Source of the DNA: Acidimicrobiia bacterium
GTDB taxonomy: Bacteria; Actinomycetota; Acidimicrobiia; Spongiisociales; UBA11373
Length of the DNA stretch: 64,000 nucleotides
Assembly: GCA_029263095.1 (NCBI GenBank)
Contig: JAJCYA010000086.1
Span: 1-64,000, forward strand
Direction of reading: 5' to 3'
The translations under genes and the position numbers were made by a program. This document shows positions 34,734 to 44,513 of this stretch, in pieces. The notes beneath the pieces are model-generated. The model was not told the origin of the DNA, did no database searches, and worked only from the letters and a program-made list of their open reading frames with translations. Position 1 is the first letter of the stretch. Every line of letters starts with the position of its first letter.

Positions 34734-35468
34734 ATGGAGTCGTTCAAGGCCTTCATCGTCGCCAACCGCGCCCCAATCATCGTCGGCGCAATTGCTTTGG
34801 TTGTGGCCGTACTGGGATTCACATTCCTCATCGGGCTGAACGCGGCCTTCACAGTCACACTCTTCTTGGCGGTCGTTGCTACCTCGATCGGCATCTACCG
34901 CTTCACGACGAAGGAACCAATCGAGTGGACGGAGCCACTCAAGCGGAGCCGACTCCTCACAAGTGCACTCGTAGGCGTAGTTGTCGTCGGACTGGCCATC
35001 CAGGCGATCCCGTACGGACGGGACCACACCAACCCCCCTATCACCGGCGAGCCCGCCTGGGATTCACCCCAGACGAGAGAGCTCACCGTCCGAGCGTGCT
35101 TTGACTGCCATAGCAACGAGGTGGAGTTCCCGTGGTACTCACAGATAGCACCGGTCTCCTGGGCCGTCCAAGCTCACATCGATAGTGGGCGCTCCAAGGT
35201 CAACTACTCGGAATGGGATCGGCCCCAGAGGGAGGCCGACGAGTCGGCGGAGACCGTGATGGACAATGAGATGCCACCCGCCTACTTCACGCGATTCACC
35301 CACGCCGACGCCAGACTGGTTGGCGCCGAGCGGCAGCAGCTGATCGACGGGCTCATCGCGACATTTGGCGGCGACGACCACGACGGTCGCGGCGGTGCTG
35401 CCGGCGATGACCATGACGACGATGATGACGACGACGAGGACGACGACGATCACGATGATGACGATTGA
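34734..35468 (+). CDS. Haem-binding membrane protein with Asp/His tail
   Basis: 244 residues. The N-terminal half has three to four membrane helices. The central domain holds a single c-type haem motif, ACFDCHSNEVEFPWYSQIAPVSWAVQAHI (CxxCH), and MPPAYFTRFTHADARL, as in the Haem_bd domain family. The final 40 residues are almost all Asp and His with a few Gly and Glu, a likely metal-binding tail, encoded by a repetitive GAC/GAT run. No cytochrome-maturation gene is nearby. A redox or metal-sensing role is inferred. Confidence 0.85.
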   Translation: MESFKAFIVANRAPIIVGAIALVVAVLGFTFLIGLNAAFTVTLFLAVVATSIGIYRFTTKEPIEWTEPLKRSRLLTSALVGVVVVGLAIQAIPYGRDHTNPPITGEPAWDSPQTRELTVRACFDCHSNEVEFPWYSQIAPVSWAVQAHIDSGRSKVNYSEWDRPQREADESAETVMDNEMPPAYFTRFTHADARLVGAERQQLIDGLIATFGGDDHDGRGGAAGDDHDDDDDDDEDDDDHDDDD

Positions 35469-35515
35469 CGTGTCCTCGTAGAACCTCCTAGGGCATCGCG
35501 TGCTATTCGAACGCG

Positions 35516-35544
35516 AGAACGGGGCCCCGTTGGGGCCCCGTTCT
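35516..35544 (+). terminator. Strong stem-loop terminator
   Basis: A perfect 13-bp stem, AGAACGGGGCCCC (35516-35528) and its complement (35532-35544), with a three-base loop. It follows the haem-binding gene and also faces the end of the minus-strand gene at 35588, so it may serve both. Confidence 0.75.
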
Positions 35545-35587
35545 AATCGTCGTCGGGGAGGAAACGACGAGTCTTGCGAGCAGATTC

Positions 35588-36190
35588 CTAGGCGTCGGTG
35601 CCGACACCCTCAGCAGGCGGTGGGCCACCGAAGCCACCCTGGCGGCCCTCGCCCGGGCCACGCCCTTGACGTTGGCCACCATTCTCCGGAATCTCGCTGT
35701 TCACCATCTCGGTGATCTTCTCGGTCGCATCGGCGAGCTTCTCATCCGCATCGGCCTGATCGATCTTGCCGTCTGCGACGGCTTGGTCGATCCGCTCCGA
35801 GGCGTGTCCGACCATGAAGTCGATCAGCTCGGTGCCGCTGGAGCCATTGGCTGCAGCCAGATCCGCAAGGGTGTCGTACTCCTGCAGTGCCTCACGGAAT
35901 GCATCACCTTCCATCCCGAGGAACTCGGCGACTGCACCGAAGTTCGGACCACGGTGACCGCGCCGACCCCCGGGACCGCCACCGTCGGCAAGCGCTTCGG
36001 CGACTGCCTCGGCCTGGTCGGCGGTGATCGTCCCCTCGTCCACCAGCGACTGGAGCTTCTCAGCAATCCTCGTCACTGCATTCTGGGCCGCCTCGTCCGC
36101 CGGCTCTTCGGTCTGTGCCAGGGCAATACCCGACATTGCGAGAGCTGCGACGACCAGGACGGTGATCCCGATCTTGAGCGTTTGCTTCAT
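35588..36190 (-). CDS. Secreted helical protein, YckD/DUF2680-like
   Basis: 200 residues from ATG 36190, with AAGGAGG upstream. A signal peptide (ITVLVVAALAMSGIALAQ) is followed by helical repeats of the xGxITxxQAxxVAEAL type: LVDEGTITADQAEAVAEAL and VADGKIDQADADEKLADA, as in DUF2680 proteins. The C-terminus is Gly-, Gln- and Arg-rich. The function is unknown; a stress-response periplasmic role is typical for similar proteins. Confidence 0.75.
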   Translation of the reverse strand: MKQTLKIGITVLVVAALAMSGIALAQTEEPADEAAQNAVTRIAEKLQSLVDEGTITADQAEAVAEALADGGGPGGRRGHRGPNFGAVAEFLGMEGDAFREALQEYDTLADLAAANGSSGTELIDFMVGHASERIDQAVADGKIDQADADEKLADATEKITEMVNSEIPENGGQRQGRGPGEGRQGGFGGPPPAEGVGTDA

Positions 36191-36400
36191 CACGACCTCC
36201 TTGTGTTCGGTGAGTCCCATTCGCTCGAGATCAGGTTCGAACACCCACGTATGAGAACTGTTAGGGCCGCCTAGGAACTGAAGGGGGAGTTCCTAAGGAA
36301 GGGATGAGAGGAACCGGAGTCCCCGGCCGACGACCGAGGACCAACGATCGACTGCTTGACCTGCAACACGGCCTGAGCGCATCCATCTACGCTTGGACGC

Positions 36401-36964
36401 GTGATCCTCTCCGACATCTCCATTCGGGCAGCGCTCGAGTTGGGACGCATCGAGATCGACCCGTTCGATCCAAAGATGGTGCAACCGAGCAGCATCGACG
36501 TTCGCATCGACAGGTACTTCCTGGTGTTCGAGAACCATCGGTACTCGTTCATCGATCCCAAGCAAGCGCAGCCGGATCTCACCACCCAGGTCGAAACAGA
36601 CGTCGACCAGCCATTCATCCTTCACCCCGGTGAATTCGTCCTCGGCTCGACCCTGGAGGTTGTTGGACTCGGCGATGACATCGTGGCCCGACTGGAGGGG
36701 AAGTCGTCGTTGGGCCGGCTCGGTCTCCTCATCCACTCAACAGCCGGTTTCGTGGACCCCGGCTTCGAAGGGCATCTCACCCTCGAACTGTCGAACGGGG
36801 CGAACCTCCCCATTGCCATCTACCCGGGCATGAAGATCGGGCAGCTCTCGTTCTATGAACTGAGCACCGCTGCCGAAAACCCGTATGGGTCGTCACAGGC
36901 CGGATCGAAGTACCACGGTCAACGCGGCCCGACGGCAAGTCGCGTCCACGAGGACTTCGAGTAG
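36401..36964 (+). CDS. dcd: dCTP deaminase
   Basis: 187 residues from GTG 36401. Family signatures: [19 protein letters not shown], the active-site region [38 protein letters not shown], and [11 protein letters not shown]. It deaminates dCTP to dUTP, feeding dTMP synthesis. The C-terminal [21 protein letters not shown] matches the actinobacterial bifunctional dCTP deaminase/dUTPase, which releases dUMP directly; I infer that type but cannot prove it. It is a single unit. Confidence 0.93.
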   Translation: MILSDISIRAALELGRIEIDPFDPKMVQPSSIDVRIDRYFLVFENHRYSFIDPKQAQPDLTTQVETDVDQPFILHPGEFVLGSTLEVVGLGDDIVARLEGKSSLGRLGLLIHSTAGFVDPGFEGHLTLELSNGANLPIAIYPGMKIGQLSFYELSTAAENPYGSSQAGSKYHGQRGPTASRVHEDFE

Positions 36965-37095
36965 CTCGCTCAACGGTCGGTATGGGCATCCATCCTGGCT
37001 GAGAATCGAGTACTCGCCGGGACTCCCGAGAACTCCCTGCCGGGCGCGGCCCAACTCACCCCGGCTCGGAACTGACGATCGACTCTCCACAGGCA

Positions 37096-37809
37096 TCACC
37101 CGATAGAGAGTCCACCTTCCCCTTCTGCAAGCCACATTTGGAGCTCATCCGGGTCGGGCAGGTGGAGCATGCCGTCCTGTACGAAGTAGGCCGTATCGAC
37201 GATGTCGAGAGCGATGGGATCATGAGTAGCAATCACGACCATCGCGCCGCCCTCGGCAATCTTGTGGAGCAGCTCGAGCACATAGGCGGCGGTATTGGTG
37301 TCGAGTTCGCCGGTCGGCTCGTCGGCCAGGACCGCCTTGGGAGCGTGAACCAGCGCCCTAGCGAGTGCGACACGCTGCTGTTCGCCACCCGACATCTCGG
37401 CCGGTCGGTGATCGGCGCGATGTTCGACACCCACGGCTTCCAGAGCACCCAACACCCTTCTACGTGAGGTCTCGCCGCCGACCCCCAGCAGCCGGAGCAT
37501 GACGGCAACGTTCTCGGCCGCCGAGAGCAGTGGGAGCAACCCGAAAGATTGGAAGACGAATCCCAACTCTCGACTTCTGATCTCTGCAGCGCGCCGCTCC
37601 GATAGTCCGTCGATCCGTCGTCCATCGAGCCAAACCTCGCCCGCATCAGCCGACTGGAGCAATCCCATGATGTGGAGAATCGAGGTCTTGCCCGAACCGG
37701 ACGGCCCAAAGAGGGCAATCATCTGGCCGGGCTCGACCGTGACGGACACATCGGCAGCACCAATCGCTCCCCGACCGTATTGCTTGCTGATGCTCCTCAG
37801 CTCAAGCAT
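37096..37809 (-). CDS. MacB-like ABC transporter ATPase 2
   Basis: 237 residues. Walker A is FGPSGSGKTS, the signature EMSGGEQQRVALARAL, Walker B AVLADEPTGELD, with FQSFGLLPLLSAAENV before it (LolD/FtsE type, Q-loop). The gene overlaps the first ATPase gene by 8 bases. It is the third gene of a minus-strand operon with that ATPase and the FtsX-like permease. Confidence 0.92.
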   Translation of the reverse strand: MLELRSISKQYGRGAIGAADVSVTVEPGQMIALFGPSGSGKTSILHIMGLLQSADAGEVWLDGRRIDGLSERRAAEIRSRELGFVFQSFGLLPLLSAAENVAVMLRLLGVGGETSRRRVLGALEAVGVEHRADHRPAEMSGGEQQRVALARALVHAPKAVLADEPTGELDTNTAAYVLELLHKIAEGGAMVVIATHDPIALDIVDTAYFVQDGMLHLPDPDELQMWLAEGEGGLSIG

Positions 37810-38641
37810 CGCTGCCGTCCCGGTTGAGGAGGATCCCCTCGTGGACGACCTCGGCCACCGCCGTGTCGCCCATCATTCCCTCTGCCAGCAGTTCGGTGGG
37901 AATCTGGATCGTTCCATCCCTGGCAATATCAACGGCCCGCTTGTGGCGGGCACCGACATCGGTGCGGAATACGCCGTCTTGAAGATGCATTACCCGATCT
38001 GCTCTGCTCGCAAGGGCCACATCGTGAGTCACCGCCACCACCGTGAGGCCACCTTCGTTGCAGAGTCGGCGCAGCAGGTCGTACACCTGGAGGGATCGTT
38101 CCGTGTCGAGCTCACCTGTTGGCTCATCTGCCAACAACAGCCTGGGTCCAAGGGAGAGTGCCACGCAGAGTGCGAGTCGCTGCTGCTCACCTCCGGAAAG
38201 CACATTCACCTTGGAATAGGTCCGATTGCGGAGGTCAGTGACTTCGAGCAGGGCCTGTGCCCTCCGCCGACGACGCTTCGATCCAACACCAGCGAGCAGC
38301 ATTGGGAGCTCCACATTTGCCATCGACTTGAGATACGGAACGAGATTTCGGGTGAAGTCCTGCCAGAGGAACCCGACGTTGCGGCGAAAATGGGTCAGGA
38401 TGTCGGCGCCCAGTGGGGAGGTGAGGTCCATTCCCGCTACCAAGACCTTCCCGGCCGAAGGCTTGTCCATCCCACCAATGATCTGCAACAGCGATGACTT
38501 GCCCGAACCGGACCTGCCGACGATCACGACGAACTCGCCCTTTTGGACCTCGAAGTCGAGGCCTTGGAGGGCGACCACTTCCAGCGCGCCCTGCTTGTGA
38601 ATCTTGATGACGTTGTCGACCTTTACGATCATCTCGCTCAT
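37802..38641 (-). CDS. MacB-like ABC transporter ATPase 1
   Basis: 279 residues. Walker A is VGRSGSGKSS, signature NVLSGGEQQRLALCVAL, Walker B LLLADEPTGELD, and switch His in VTHDVALAS. The 50-residue C-terminal tail (DIARDGTIQIPTELLAEG) is longer than usual and is probably regulatory. Its start overlaps the permease stop by ATGA. Having two different ATPases for one permease suggests a heterodimeric motor. Confidence 0.92.
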   Translation of the reverse strand: MSEMIVKVDNVIKIHKQGALEVVALQGLDFEVQKGEFVVIVGRSGSGKSSLLQIIGGMDKPSAGKVLVAGMDLTSPLGADILTHFRRNVGFLWQDFTRNLVPYLKSMANVELPMLLAGVGSKRRRRRAQALLEVTDLRNRTYSKVNVLSGGEQQRLALCVALSLGPRLLLADEPTGELDTERSLQVYDLLRRLCNEGGLTVVAVTHDVALASRADRVMHLQDGVFRTDVGARHKRAVDIARDGTIQIPTELLAEGMMGDTAVAEVVHEGILLNRDGSDA

Positions 38642-41600
38642 CGTTCCACCTCCCGCAACACCTCACTGAGGCGCCTCGCCGAGACGCTTCGAGTGCTCCA
38701 CACCACCGACACGATCAGCAGAGCGGCCACAACCGCTAGGTACAGCACAAGACGACCGGACGGAATCTGCATGACCGCGGGAGGAATCAGATCCTCGGCC
38801 TCCTCCCCCAGTTGGAGGAACGGGATCATGAGACGCATCAGACCGATCCCGGCCGCCACCCCAACGATGGCGCCGACTCCGAGAACGACGACCTGTTCCA
38901 GAGCGAACGTGCCGGCGACACCCCGTCGCCTGAACCCGATTGCCCGCAGCACGCCCATTTCGCGGTAGCGGCGACGCACCGCGACCAGCACATACCCAGT
39001 CACTCCCGCGAGGGCAAGAACGACACCGGCACCGGTGCCTATGAAGAGGATCGATACCAATCCGACCTGAATCGGTCGGCTCGAGAAGTCGGCCGAGACC
39101 CCGTTGGCAGTCACCACCTCGTCCGGTTCAGCTCCCAAACCTGCCACCACAATCCGAACCGCATCATTGGGATCGGCGGTACTCATCCATAGCTCCTGTG
39201 GGAGTGGCGACCTGGCGATGGCCCCCGTCAACGCCCAGGCTGGTTCGGCACTCATCCGCTGGAGCAGGCCGTCGAGTCGGGTGACAAGTACCCCGGTAAA
39301 CCGGTCATCACCGGTGGTGGGAACCAGATCCACAACCGCAGTGACGATGCCGCTCACGGTGGTGTCTTCGACCCCGAACAGCGCCTCCGATCCGACGCCC
39401 AGTCCTGCGCTCGCGGATGCGGCCGTGTCCAATACGAATTCGAGCTGCCGCTCCGGCACCACGCGCAGATGCGGTACGGATTCGGCTCGCGTTGCTGCCG
39501 GAAGCGTCCACTGCACGACGCGTCCGTCGCGCGCATAGGGCGATGCAGCCCGCTCGGCCGCGTTGGGAGTAGCAACACCGTCCGGCAGTTCGGCGAAGAA
39601 GACCTCCGCCGCCAGAGTGCCGTCCACCTCTTCGAGGCGTAGATTCGATTGGGCCGAGAACTCGGCGCCGATCGCTGCTTCTATCGACTCACCGCCTGCC
39701 GGCGAGGACGCCGTCCACTCGTCAACAAGTACCCGGGCGGCGTCCAGGGCAGCCCCGGAGCCGCCGTCGCGCTCGACCCACACGGCTTGAAGCACCAAGG
39801 ACTCACCATCATCAAAGGGCCCATTCAAAGCGGTGACGCCCGACAAGCTCATGGTGACCGTCGACCAGCCCTCATCGGTGAACGAAGTGTCTGCCGAATA
39901 GAACCTGAACCGACCTCGTTCATCGATGAGGCGAGCCATGAGCCGAACCGAATCCTGAGGTCCATCCCGGTCCCGTTCGGCCCATGGAGCGGGAACGATG
40001 ACGCCATCGACCGCTAGGGATGTGACCCCCGCAGGCAGCTCGACGCCCCAGTCGGCCGGAGGGCCCAACACATCGGGGCCGAAGGCTTCTTGGGGACTGG
40101 CGGCGCCGAAATCGCTTCGCCAGCCGACGACGGAGGGGAACGTCGCCGGATCGACGGCCAGTAGCTCCGCCCCGCGTGCTGCCAAACGCGGCGCGCCGAC
40201 ACCGCGGAACACTGGTGATCCGATGGCCCCGTCCGGGACATCGAGATAGCCGGCCTCATCGGCCACGATCCGAGCATCCGCCCCCGCTGCGTATAACGCC
40301 CTATCGGCGTAAGAGATCTCGAGTGTGGAAGCGTAGGTGAGGGCGAACGCGCCGAACCCCGTAGTGAGCCAAACCAGCAGGGCGAGACGGCCATACGGAA
40401 TCGGATTGCGACCGAGATGCCAACCGGGAAGGGCCGCGGTCATCCCCCTGGTTCGAGTCATGATCCAGCCGATTCCCTTCAGGATCCACGGCAGCACGCG
40501 GAGAAGGAGCAGAGCTCCGCTCAGTAGGAAGAGCGCCGGTGCGGCTATGGAAAACGGATCGAGCCCGATGTCGGCTGAGTCGGTGTCGACGATTCCCTGC
40601 TGACGCAGTTCGAAAAGGATGACACCCGCAAGCACGACCATGAAGAGATCGAGGTGATATCGCTGCCAGACCGACTTACGAGCCGGGCGGCTGGCGATGG
40701 CACGTAGCTCCAGCACACTGCGCCGGGCAATGGGCAGAATCGCCAGGCCCATCGAGGCAAATGTAAGAAACCCGCCGGCAAGGGCGAAAGGGGTGATCGA
40801 TCGGCCCGAGACCACCGTGAGTGCTTCCCCGCCTGTAAGAGTGGACATCGGCGGAATCCGACCGGTGACGGAGACCATCGCCCTCGCCACAACCGGAGCC
40901 ACCACCACCGCTCCTAAGGCGATCAGTAATGACTGCAGCAGGTGCATTCCGGTCGTCTGCCAGGCGGTCGCCCCGCGCATACGGAGCAACGACAATTCGG
41001 ACGCCTCCCGCTCGAGCGCCAAGGCCGCCATGTAGATGAGGAAGTAGAGGGCGCCGGCGACGATGAGAGCAAGCATCGCCAGGATCGGTGCGCCAAAGAC
41101 AACCGAACGAACGTCAAAGTCCTCTATCAGGTTCGGCAACTTGGTGATCGTCCTGATGCCCTCGGTCTGAGCGACTCGTCTGGCGAACCCCGTTACCCCT
41201 CCCGCCAGGACCTCGACGTTGTCGAGAGCGACAGCCTCACGATCTAGATTGAGCGAGAAGGTCTGACCCGTCTGAACTCGCTGCAGGCCGCGATTGGTCC
41301 TGAGCCAAGGGTCCGTTTCAGGATCCTCGACAACGAAAGTGCCCGACCAGAGGTCGAACGTCTCCGCCGAGACCATCACGAGATCCTCCGGACTCGTGCT
41401 CTCCCACAGTGCTGCGGTCGGATCGATTGGGCGGGCGATACCGCTCACCTCGACCATCTCGAAGACTTCAGGAAGGGAGGTAAAACCGCGGATGACGATG
41501 CGGTCACCCACGCCGAGTTGGGTCAACCGGGCCGCCTCCTCCCCGAGCACGATCTGCAGGATCGGTTCCTCCATTCGTGCCGGGTCCTGCTCAGCGACCA

Positions 41601-42144
41601 GCTCGCCCTCTACCAGCTCTATTCGCTCGGCCAGATCAGGTGCCGTGATGATTCGAGTCTGGGTGGCCTCTTGGGGCGGTCTTGGGTATGGGGCGGGTTC
41701 GTCCGAATCCAGGCCCCCGGCCTGACGCCACTCCTCGGCAATCGCAAGCCAGTCGGGGAATCCAAGAGGGACAAACACATACTCGCGACTGAGGGTGCGC
41801 TCCTCGATCGTCGGGTACCACGTGTCGATAGGTGAGGAGGCTTCGGCGACGGCACGACGAGCGGCTTCCGCGCCGGCAGGTGTGTAGGCAGTCGAGGAGC
41901 TGATGGCCTGAAGGTTCACGCTGGAATCCGGTGCCTGTCGGAATGTGAACAGGAGGTCCACAGCAGACACGGAGGCCTCGTAGAGGGGAAGGACAACGAG
42001 CAGTGCCGTTACGAGAGTGGCACCCAGGAACGACCCGAGCAGCATCATCTTGCGCGCCCAGATGCGACGCACAACGAGCCCGAGATACGTGATGATTCGC
42101 AGGGTGCTCCTAGGCCGCAGCGGCGCCAGCAGGCTACCCATCAC
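38638..42144 (-). CDS. FtsX-like ABC permease, large
   Basis: 1168 residues. One N-terminal helix (MMLLGSFLGATLVTALLVVLPLY) is followed by a large extracellular part, a membrane block around residues 355-470 (ALALEREASELSLLRMRGATAWQTTGMH), further soluble sequence and a C-terminal FtsX block (YREMGVLRAIGFRRRGVAGTFALEQ). The two FtsX cores match the layout of large lipoprotein or antimicrobial-peptide ABC permeases. It is the first gene of the operon with two ATPases. The cargo is unknown. Confidence 0.9.
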   Translation of the reverse strand: MMGSLLAPLRPRSTLRIITYLGLVVRRIWARKMMLLGSFLGATLVTALLVVLPLYEASVSAVDLLFTFRQAPDSSVNLQAISSSTAYTPAGAEAARRAVAEASSPIDTWYPTIEERTLSREYVFVPLGFPDWLAIAEEWRQAGGLDSDEPAPYPRPPQEATQTRIITAPDLAERIELVEGELVAEQDPARMEEPILQIVLGEEAARLTQLGVGDRIVIRGFTSLPEVFEMVEVSGIARPIDPTAALWESTSPEDLVMVSAETFDLWSGTFVVEDPETDPWLRTNRGLQRVQTGQTFSLNLDREAVALDNVEVLAGGVTGFARRVAQTEGIRTITKLPNLIEDFDVRSVVFGAPILAMLALIVAGALYFLIYMAALALEREASELSLLRMRGATAWQTTGMHLLQSLLIALGAVVVAPVVARAMVSVTGRIPPMSTLTGGEALTVVSGRSITPFALAGGFLTFASMGLAILPIARRSVLELRAIASRPARKSVWQRYHLDLFMVVLAGVILFELRQQGIVDTDSADIGLDPFSIAAPALFLLSGALLLLRVLPWILKGIGWIMTRTRGMTAALPGWHLGRNPIPYGRLALLVWLTTGFGAFALTYASTLEISYADRALYAAGADARIVADEAGYLDVPDGAIGSPVFRGVGAPRLAARGAELLAVDPATFPSVVGWRSDFGAASPQEAFGPDVLGPPADWGVELPAGVTSLAVDGVIVPAPWAERDRDGPQDSVRLMARLIDERGRFRFYSADTSFTDEGWSTVTMSLSGVTALNGPFDDGESLVLQAVWVERDGGSGAALDAARVLVDEWTASSPAGGESIEAAIGAEFSAQSNLRLEEVDGTLAAEVFFAELPDGVATPNAAERAASPYARDGRVVQWTLPAATRAESVPHLRVVPERQLEFVLDTAASASAGLGVGSEALFGVEDTTVSGIVTAVVDLVPTTGDDRFTGVLVTRLDGLLQRMSAEPAWALTGAIARSPLPQELWMSTADPNDAVRIVVAGLGAEPDEVVTANGVSADFSSRPIQVGLVSILFIGTGAGVVLALAGVTGYVLVAVRRRYREMGVLRAIGFRRRGVAGTFALEQVVVLGVGAIVGVAAGIGLMRLMIPFLQLGEEAEDLIPPAVMQIPSGRLVLYLAVVAALLIVSVVWSTRSVSARRLSEVLREVER

Positions 42145-42222
42145 CCACCCAGAAGCGCATTTCGCTCACATAAACATCATGTCGCCGCAACGGTGTTGAC
42201 TGGCTACGGATAACAGCGGGAG

Positions 42223-43248
42223 CTAGATGCCCGACGCTTGACGCCCAACACCTTCCAAGTCCAGCTCCCCTGCCCTGTGGCACGCCACGCGAGTAGCGAC
42301 GAACTCTCGAACGGTCGGCTTCTCGGACCGGCATCTCTCGATGACGAATGGACACCTATCGGCAAAACGGCACCCAGGCGCGATCTCAAAGAGATCGGGC
42401 GTTTCGCCGTCGATCGGTCTGAGGCGTCCCCGCGCGAGACCAGGCACCGATCCGAGCAGGCCTGAGGTGTACGGATGGAGCGGTCGGCGATAGACGTCAG
42501 CCACGGGACCATCCTCAACGACCGAGCCGGCGTAGACGACGCCGACTCGATCAGCGACCGATGCCACCACTCCCAGGTCGTGGGTGACCAGCAGCATCCC
42601 CATCCCCCGCTTTGTTCGCATATCGTCAATGAGGTCGAGCACGGCCCCTGCGACGGTCACGTCCAGTCCAGACAACGGCTCGTCGGCAATGAGCATTCGT
42701 GGAGCCGACAACAGCGCCGACGCCAGCATGCCCCGCTGCGCCTGACCGCGCGACACCTCGTGAACGAACGCAGCAAAGTGGCGCCGCTTCGACAGCCCTA
42801 CTTCGCCGAGGGCGTCAAGAACTCGGGTTTGGACCTCTTCCTGGGTGAGCATCGTGTGCTCCATCAACGTCTCGCCCGTCTGCCATCCGATGAAGTCGAG
42901 TGGATCCCACGAGCCGATCGCATCCTGAAGCAGCACGCCGATGCCGACACCGACGAGAGCCCGCCAATCGTTGTTGTCGAGATCCTGCAGCACCCGCCCC
43001 TCGAAGATCGTTCGACCGGCCACGACTCGCGCTCCGGGAGTGAGCAGATCGACCGCCCCCATTGCCAGAAGGCTCTTGCCGGATCCGGATTCCCCGACGA
43101 GGGCCACAGCCTCACCTTCACCAACGGTGAGCGATACGCCCTCTACCACTACCCGCTCCTCTGGCTCCCCCGGTTGCTGGTGGAGTGGGGCGGTCGGAAC
43201 GCGGGTGAGCGAGATCGTCATATCCCTGATCTCAAAGAGGGGTGCCAC
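42223..43248 (-). CDS. Oligopeptide-type ABC transporter ATPase (Opp/Dpp D-like)
   Basis: 341 residues from GTG 43248. Walker A is VGESGSGKSL, signature HEVSRGQAQRG (a variant of LSGGQ), Walker B LIADEPLSGLD, and the C-terminal oligopeptide domain has CRFADRCPFVIERC, a Cys pattern common in OppD. No permease or binding protein is adjacent. It lies divergent to the hydrolase at 43291 with under 45 bases between starts, so their promoters overlap. Confidence 0.88.
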   Translation of the reverse strand: MAPLFEIRDMTISLTRVPTAPLHQQPGEPEERVVVEGVSLTVGEGEAVALVGESGSGKSLLAMGAVDLLTPGARVVAGRTIFEGRVLQDLDNNDWRALVGVGIGVLLQDAIGSWDPLDFIGWQTGETLMEHTMLTQEEVQTRVLDALGEVGLSKRRHFAAFVHEVSRGQAQRGMLASALLSAPRMLIADEPLSGLDVTVAGAVLDLIDDMRTKRGMGMLLVTHDLGVVASVADRVGVVYAGSVVEDGPVADVYRRPLHPYTSGLLGSVPGLARGRLRPIDGETPDLFEIAPGCRFADRCPFVIERCRSEKPTVREFVATRVACHRAGELDLEGVGRQASGI

Positions 43249-43290
43249 GAGACGGAGGCTACCGACGAGGCGTTTCCGTATTGTTCTCCC

Positions 43291-44073
43291 ATGCAGCCCA
43301 ACGTGGTATCCGTCCAACCCGACACCGGAACTCGGCGACGCTCACTCCTCTTCGTCCACGGCGCATGGCACGGTGCTTGGTGTTGGGGTCACTTCCAGAG
43401 CTGGTTTGCCGACCGCGGGTGGGAATCCCACGCCCTCGATCTTCGTGGCCACGGCGCCAGTCCGAACGATCGCTCCCTTCGATTCACCAGGATCAAGCAC
43501 TACGTGGAAGACGTTGCCGGGGTCGTCGACTCACTCGACGAGCCGCCGATCATCATCGGACATTCCATGGGATCATTGGTCGTTCAGCGCTACCTCGAGA
43601 GCCATGAGCTCCCGGGCGCGGTGCTGCTCGCTCCCGACCCGATCGGAGGCGCGATGCGGGCAACGTTGCGGACACTGCGGCGCCACCCACTCAAGTTCTT
43701 CAAGGCCAATCTCGTATGGGATCTGCGGCCGCTCGTCGAGAAGCGCGAGATTGCGGCCGGTCTCTTCCTGCCACACGACGCCTCTGACGACGAGGTCGAT
43801 TGGATGTGGAAGCAACTCCAGGGAGAGTCGTACCTCGCGTATCTCGACATGGTCTTCTTCGTGAGGCCACGTCCTCAACTGGTCCACACGCCGGTGCAGA
43901 TCGTCGCTGCGGAGAATGACCGGATCTTCAGTGTGAAGGAGTCAATGAAGGTGGCCAAGGCCTACGGGGTCGGTCTGCGGCTGGTCGAGAGCGCCGCACA
44001 CGATCTCATGCTCGGGCCGCGTTGGGAGCACGCCGCGCGGGAACTCGACGCGGCCCTGGAGAGCTTCGGCTGA
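43291..44073 (+). CDS. Alpha/beta hydrolase
   Basis: 260 residues from ATG 43291. The oxyanion motif is FVHGAWHGAWCWG, the nucleophile IGHSMGSLVVQRYL, the acid in VAAENDRIFS and the His in ESAAHDLML. The arrangement is that of esterases and lipases of the MGLL/haloalkane-hydrolase class. A TATTGT box ends 6 bases before the ATG, so the mRNA is probably leaderless. The substrate is unknown. Confidence 0.88.
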   Translation: MQPNVVSVQPDTGTRRRSLLFVHGAWHGAWCWGHFQSWFADRGWESHALDLRGHGASPNDRSLRFTRIKHYVEDVAGVVDSLDEPPIIIGHSMGSLVVQRYLESHELPGAVLLAPDPIGGAMRATLRTLRRHPLKFFKANLVWDLRPLVEKREIAAGLFLPHDASDDEVDWMWKQLQGESYLAYLDMVFFVRPRPQLVHTPVQIVAAENDRIFSVKESMKVAKAYGVGLRLVESAAHDLMLGPRWEHAARELDAALESFG

Positions 44074-44125
44074 GCGTCGGCTGCCTCTGGCGACGGAGAT
44101 GGAGGAGCCACCCACAGCAAATGGG

Positions 44126-44166
44126 TTGTGGCCACTCTAGGAGTTGTTATAGTTGCTCTATAACAA
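44126..44166 (+). promoter_or_regulatory. Promoter and operator of the GntR gene
   Basis: TTGTGG (44126-44131) and TATAGT (44148-44153) lie 16 bases apart. A perfect inverted repeat TTGTTATAG (44144-44152) and CTATAACAA (44158-44166) covers the -10 box and the first base of the start codon. Such a site is typical of YtrA-type GntR autoregulation. Confidence 0.65.
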
Positions 44167-44513
44167 TGCTACTGAAGCTCAATACCGACGACGACCGGCC
44201 CCTCTACCACCAAATCGCATCAGCGGTCAGGGGCGCGGTTCGTACAGGGACGGTTTCGAACGGAGATCGCCTCCCTGCCACTCGTGATCTGGCCGCCTCG
44301 CTCGGGGTGAACATGCACACGGTGCTGCGGGCCTACGCGCTGCTCAAGGAGGAAGGCCTCATCGAGCTGCGGCGCGGCCGAGGTGCCATCGTCCTCGAAG
44401 TATCGAGTGCAGCAGCAGTAGAACAGCTGATCGTCGAGCTGGTCGAGGTCGCCCGAGAACAAGGGCTCGAAGCTCGAGAAGTGATCGCATTGGTGAATAG
44501 GGAGTTCTCATGA
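44166..44513 (+). CDS. GntR-family regulator, YtrA type
   Basis: 115 residues from ATG 44166. The GntR winged helix reads PLYHQIASAVRGAVRTGTVSNGDRLPATRDLAASLGVNMHTVLRAYALLKEEGLIELRRGRGAIV. The short C-terminal helix pair, without a ligand domain, is the YtrA subfamily, which controls membrane and envelope genes. It is followed without a gap by the DUF1648 protein, its likely target. The palindrome at the start codon supports autoregulation. Confidence 0.9.
   Translation: MLLKLNTDDDRPLYHQIASAVRGAVRTGTVSNGDRLPATRDLAASLGVNMHTVLRAYALLKEEGLIELRRGRGAIVLEVSSAAAVEQLIVELVEVAREQGLEAREVIALVNREFS

Noticed and set aside
42475-43290. Frame extending the hydrolase N-terminus to 42475
   Set aside because: The extra part lies antisense to the Opp-type ATPase, and the hydrolase fold begins at ATG 43291.
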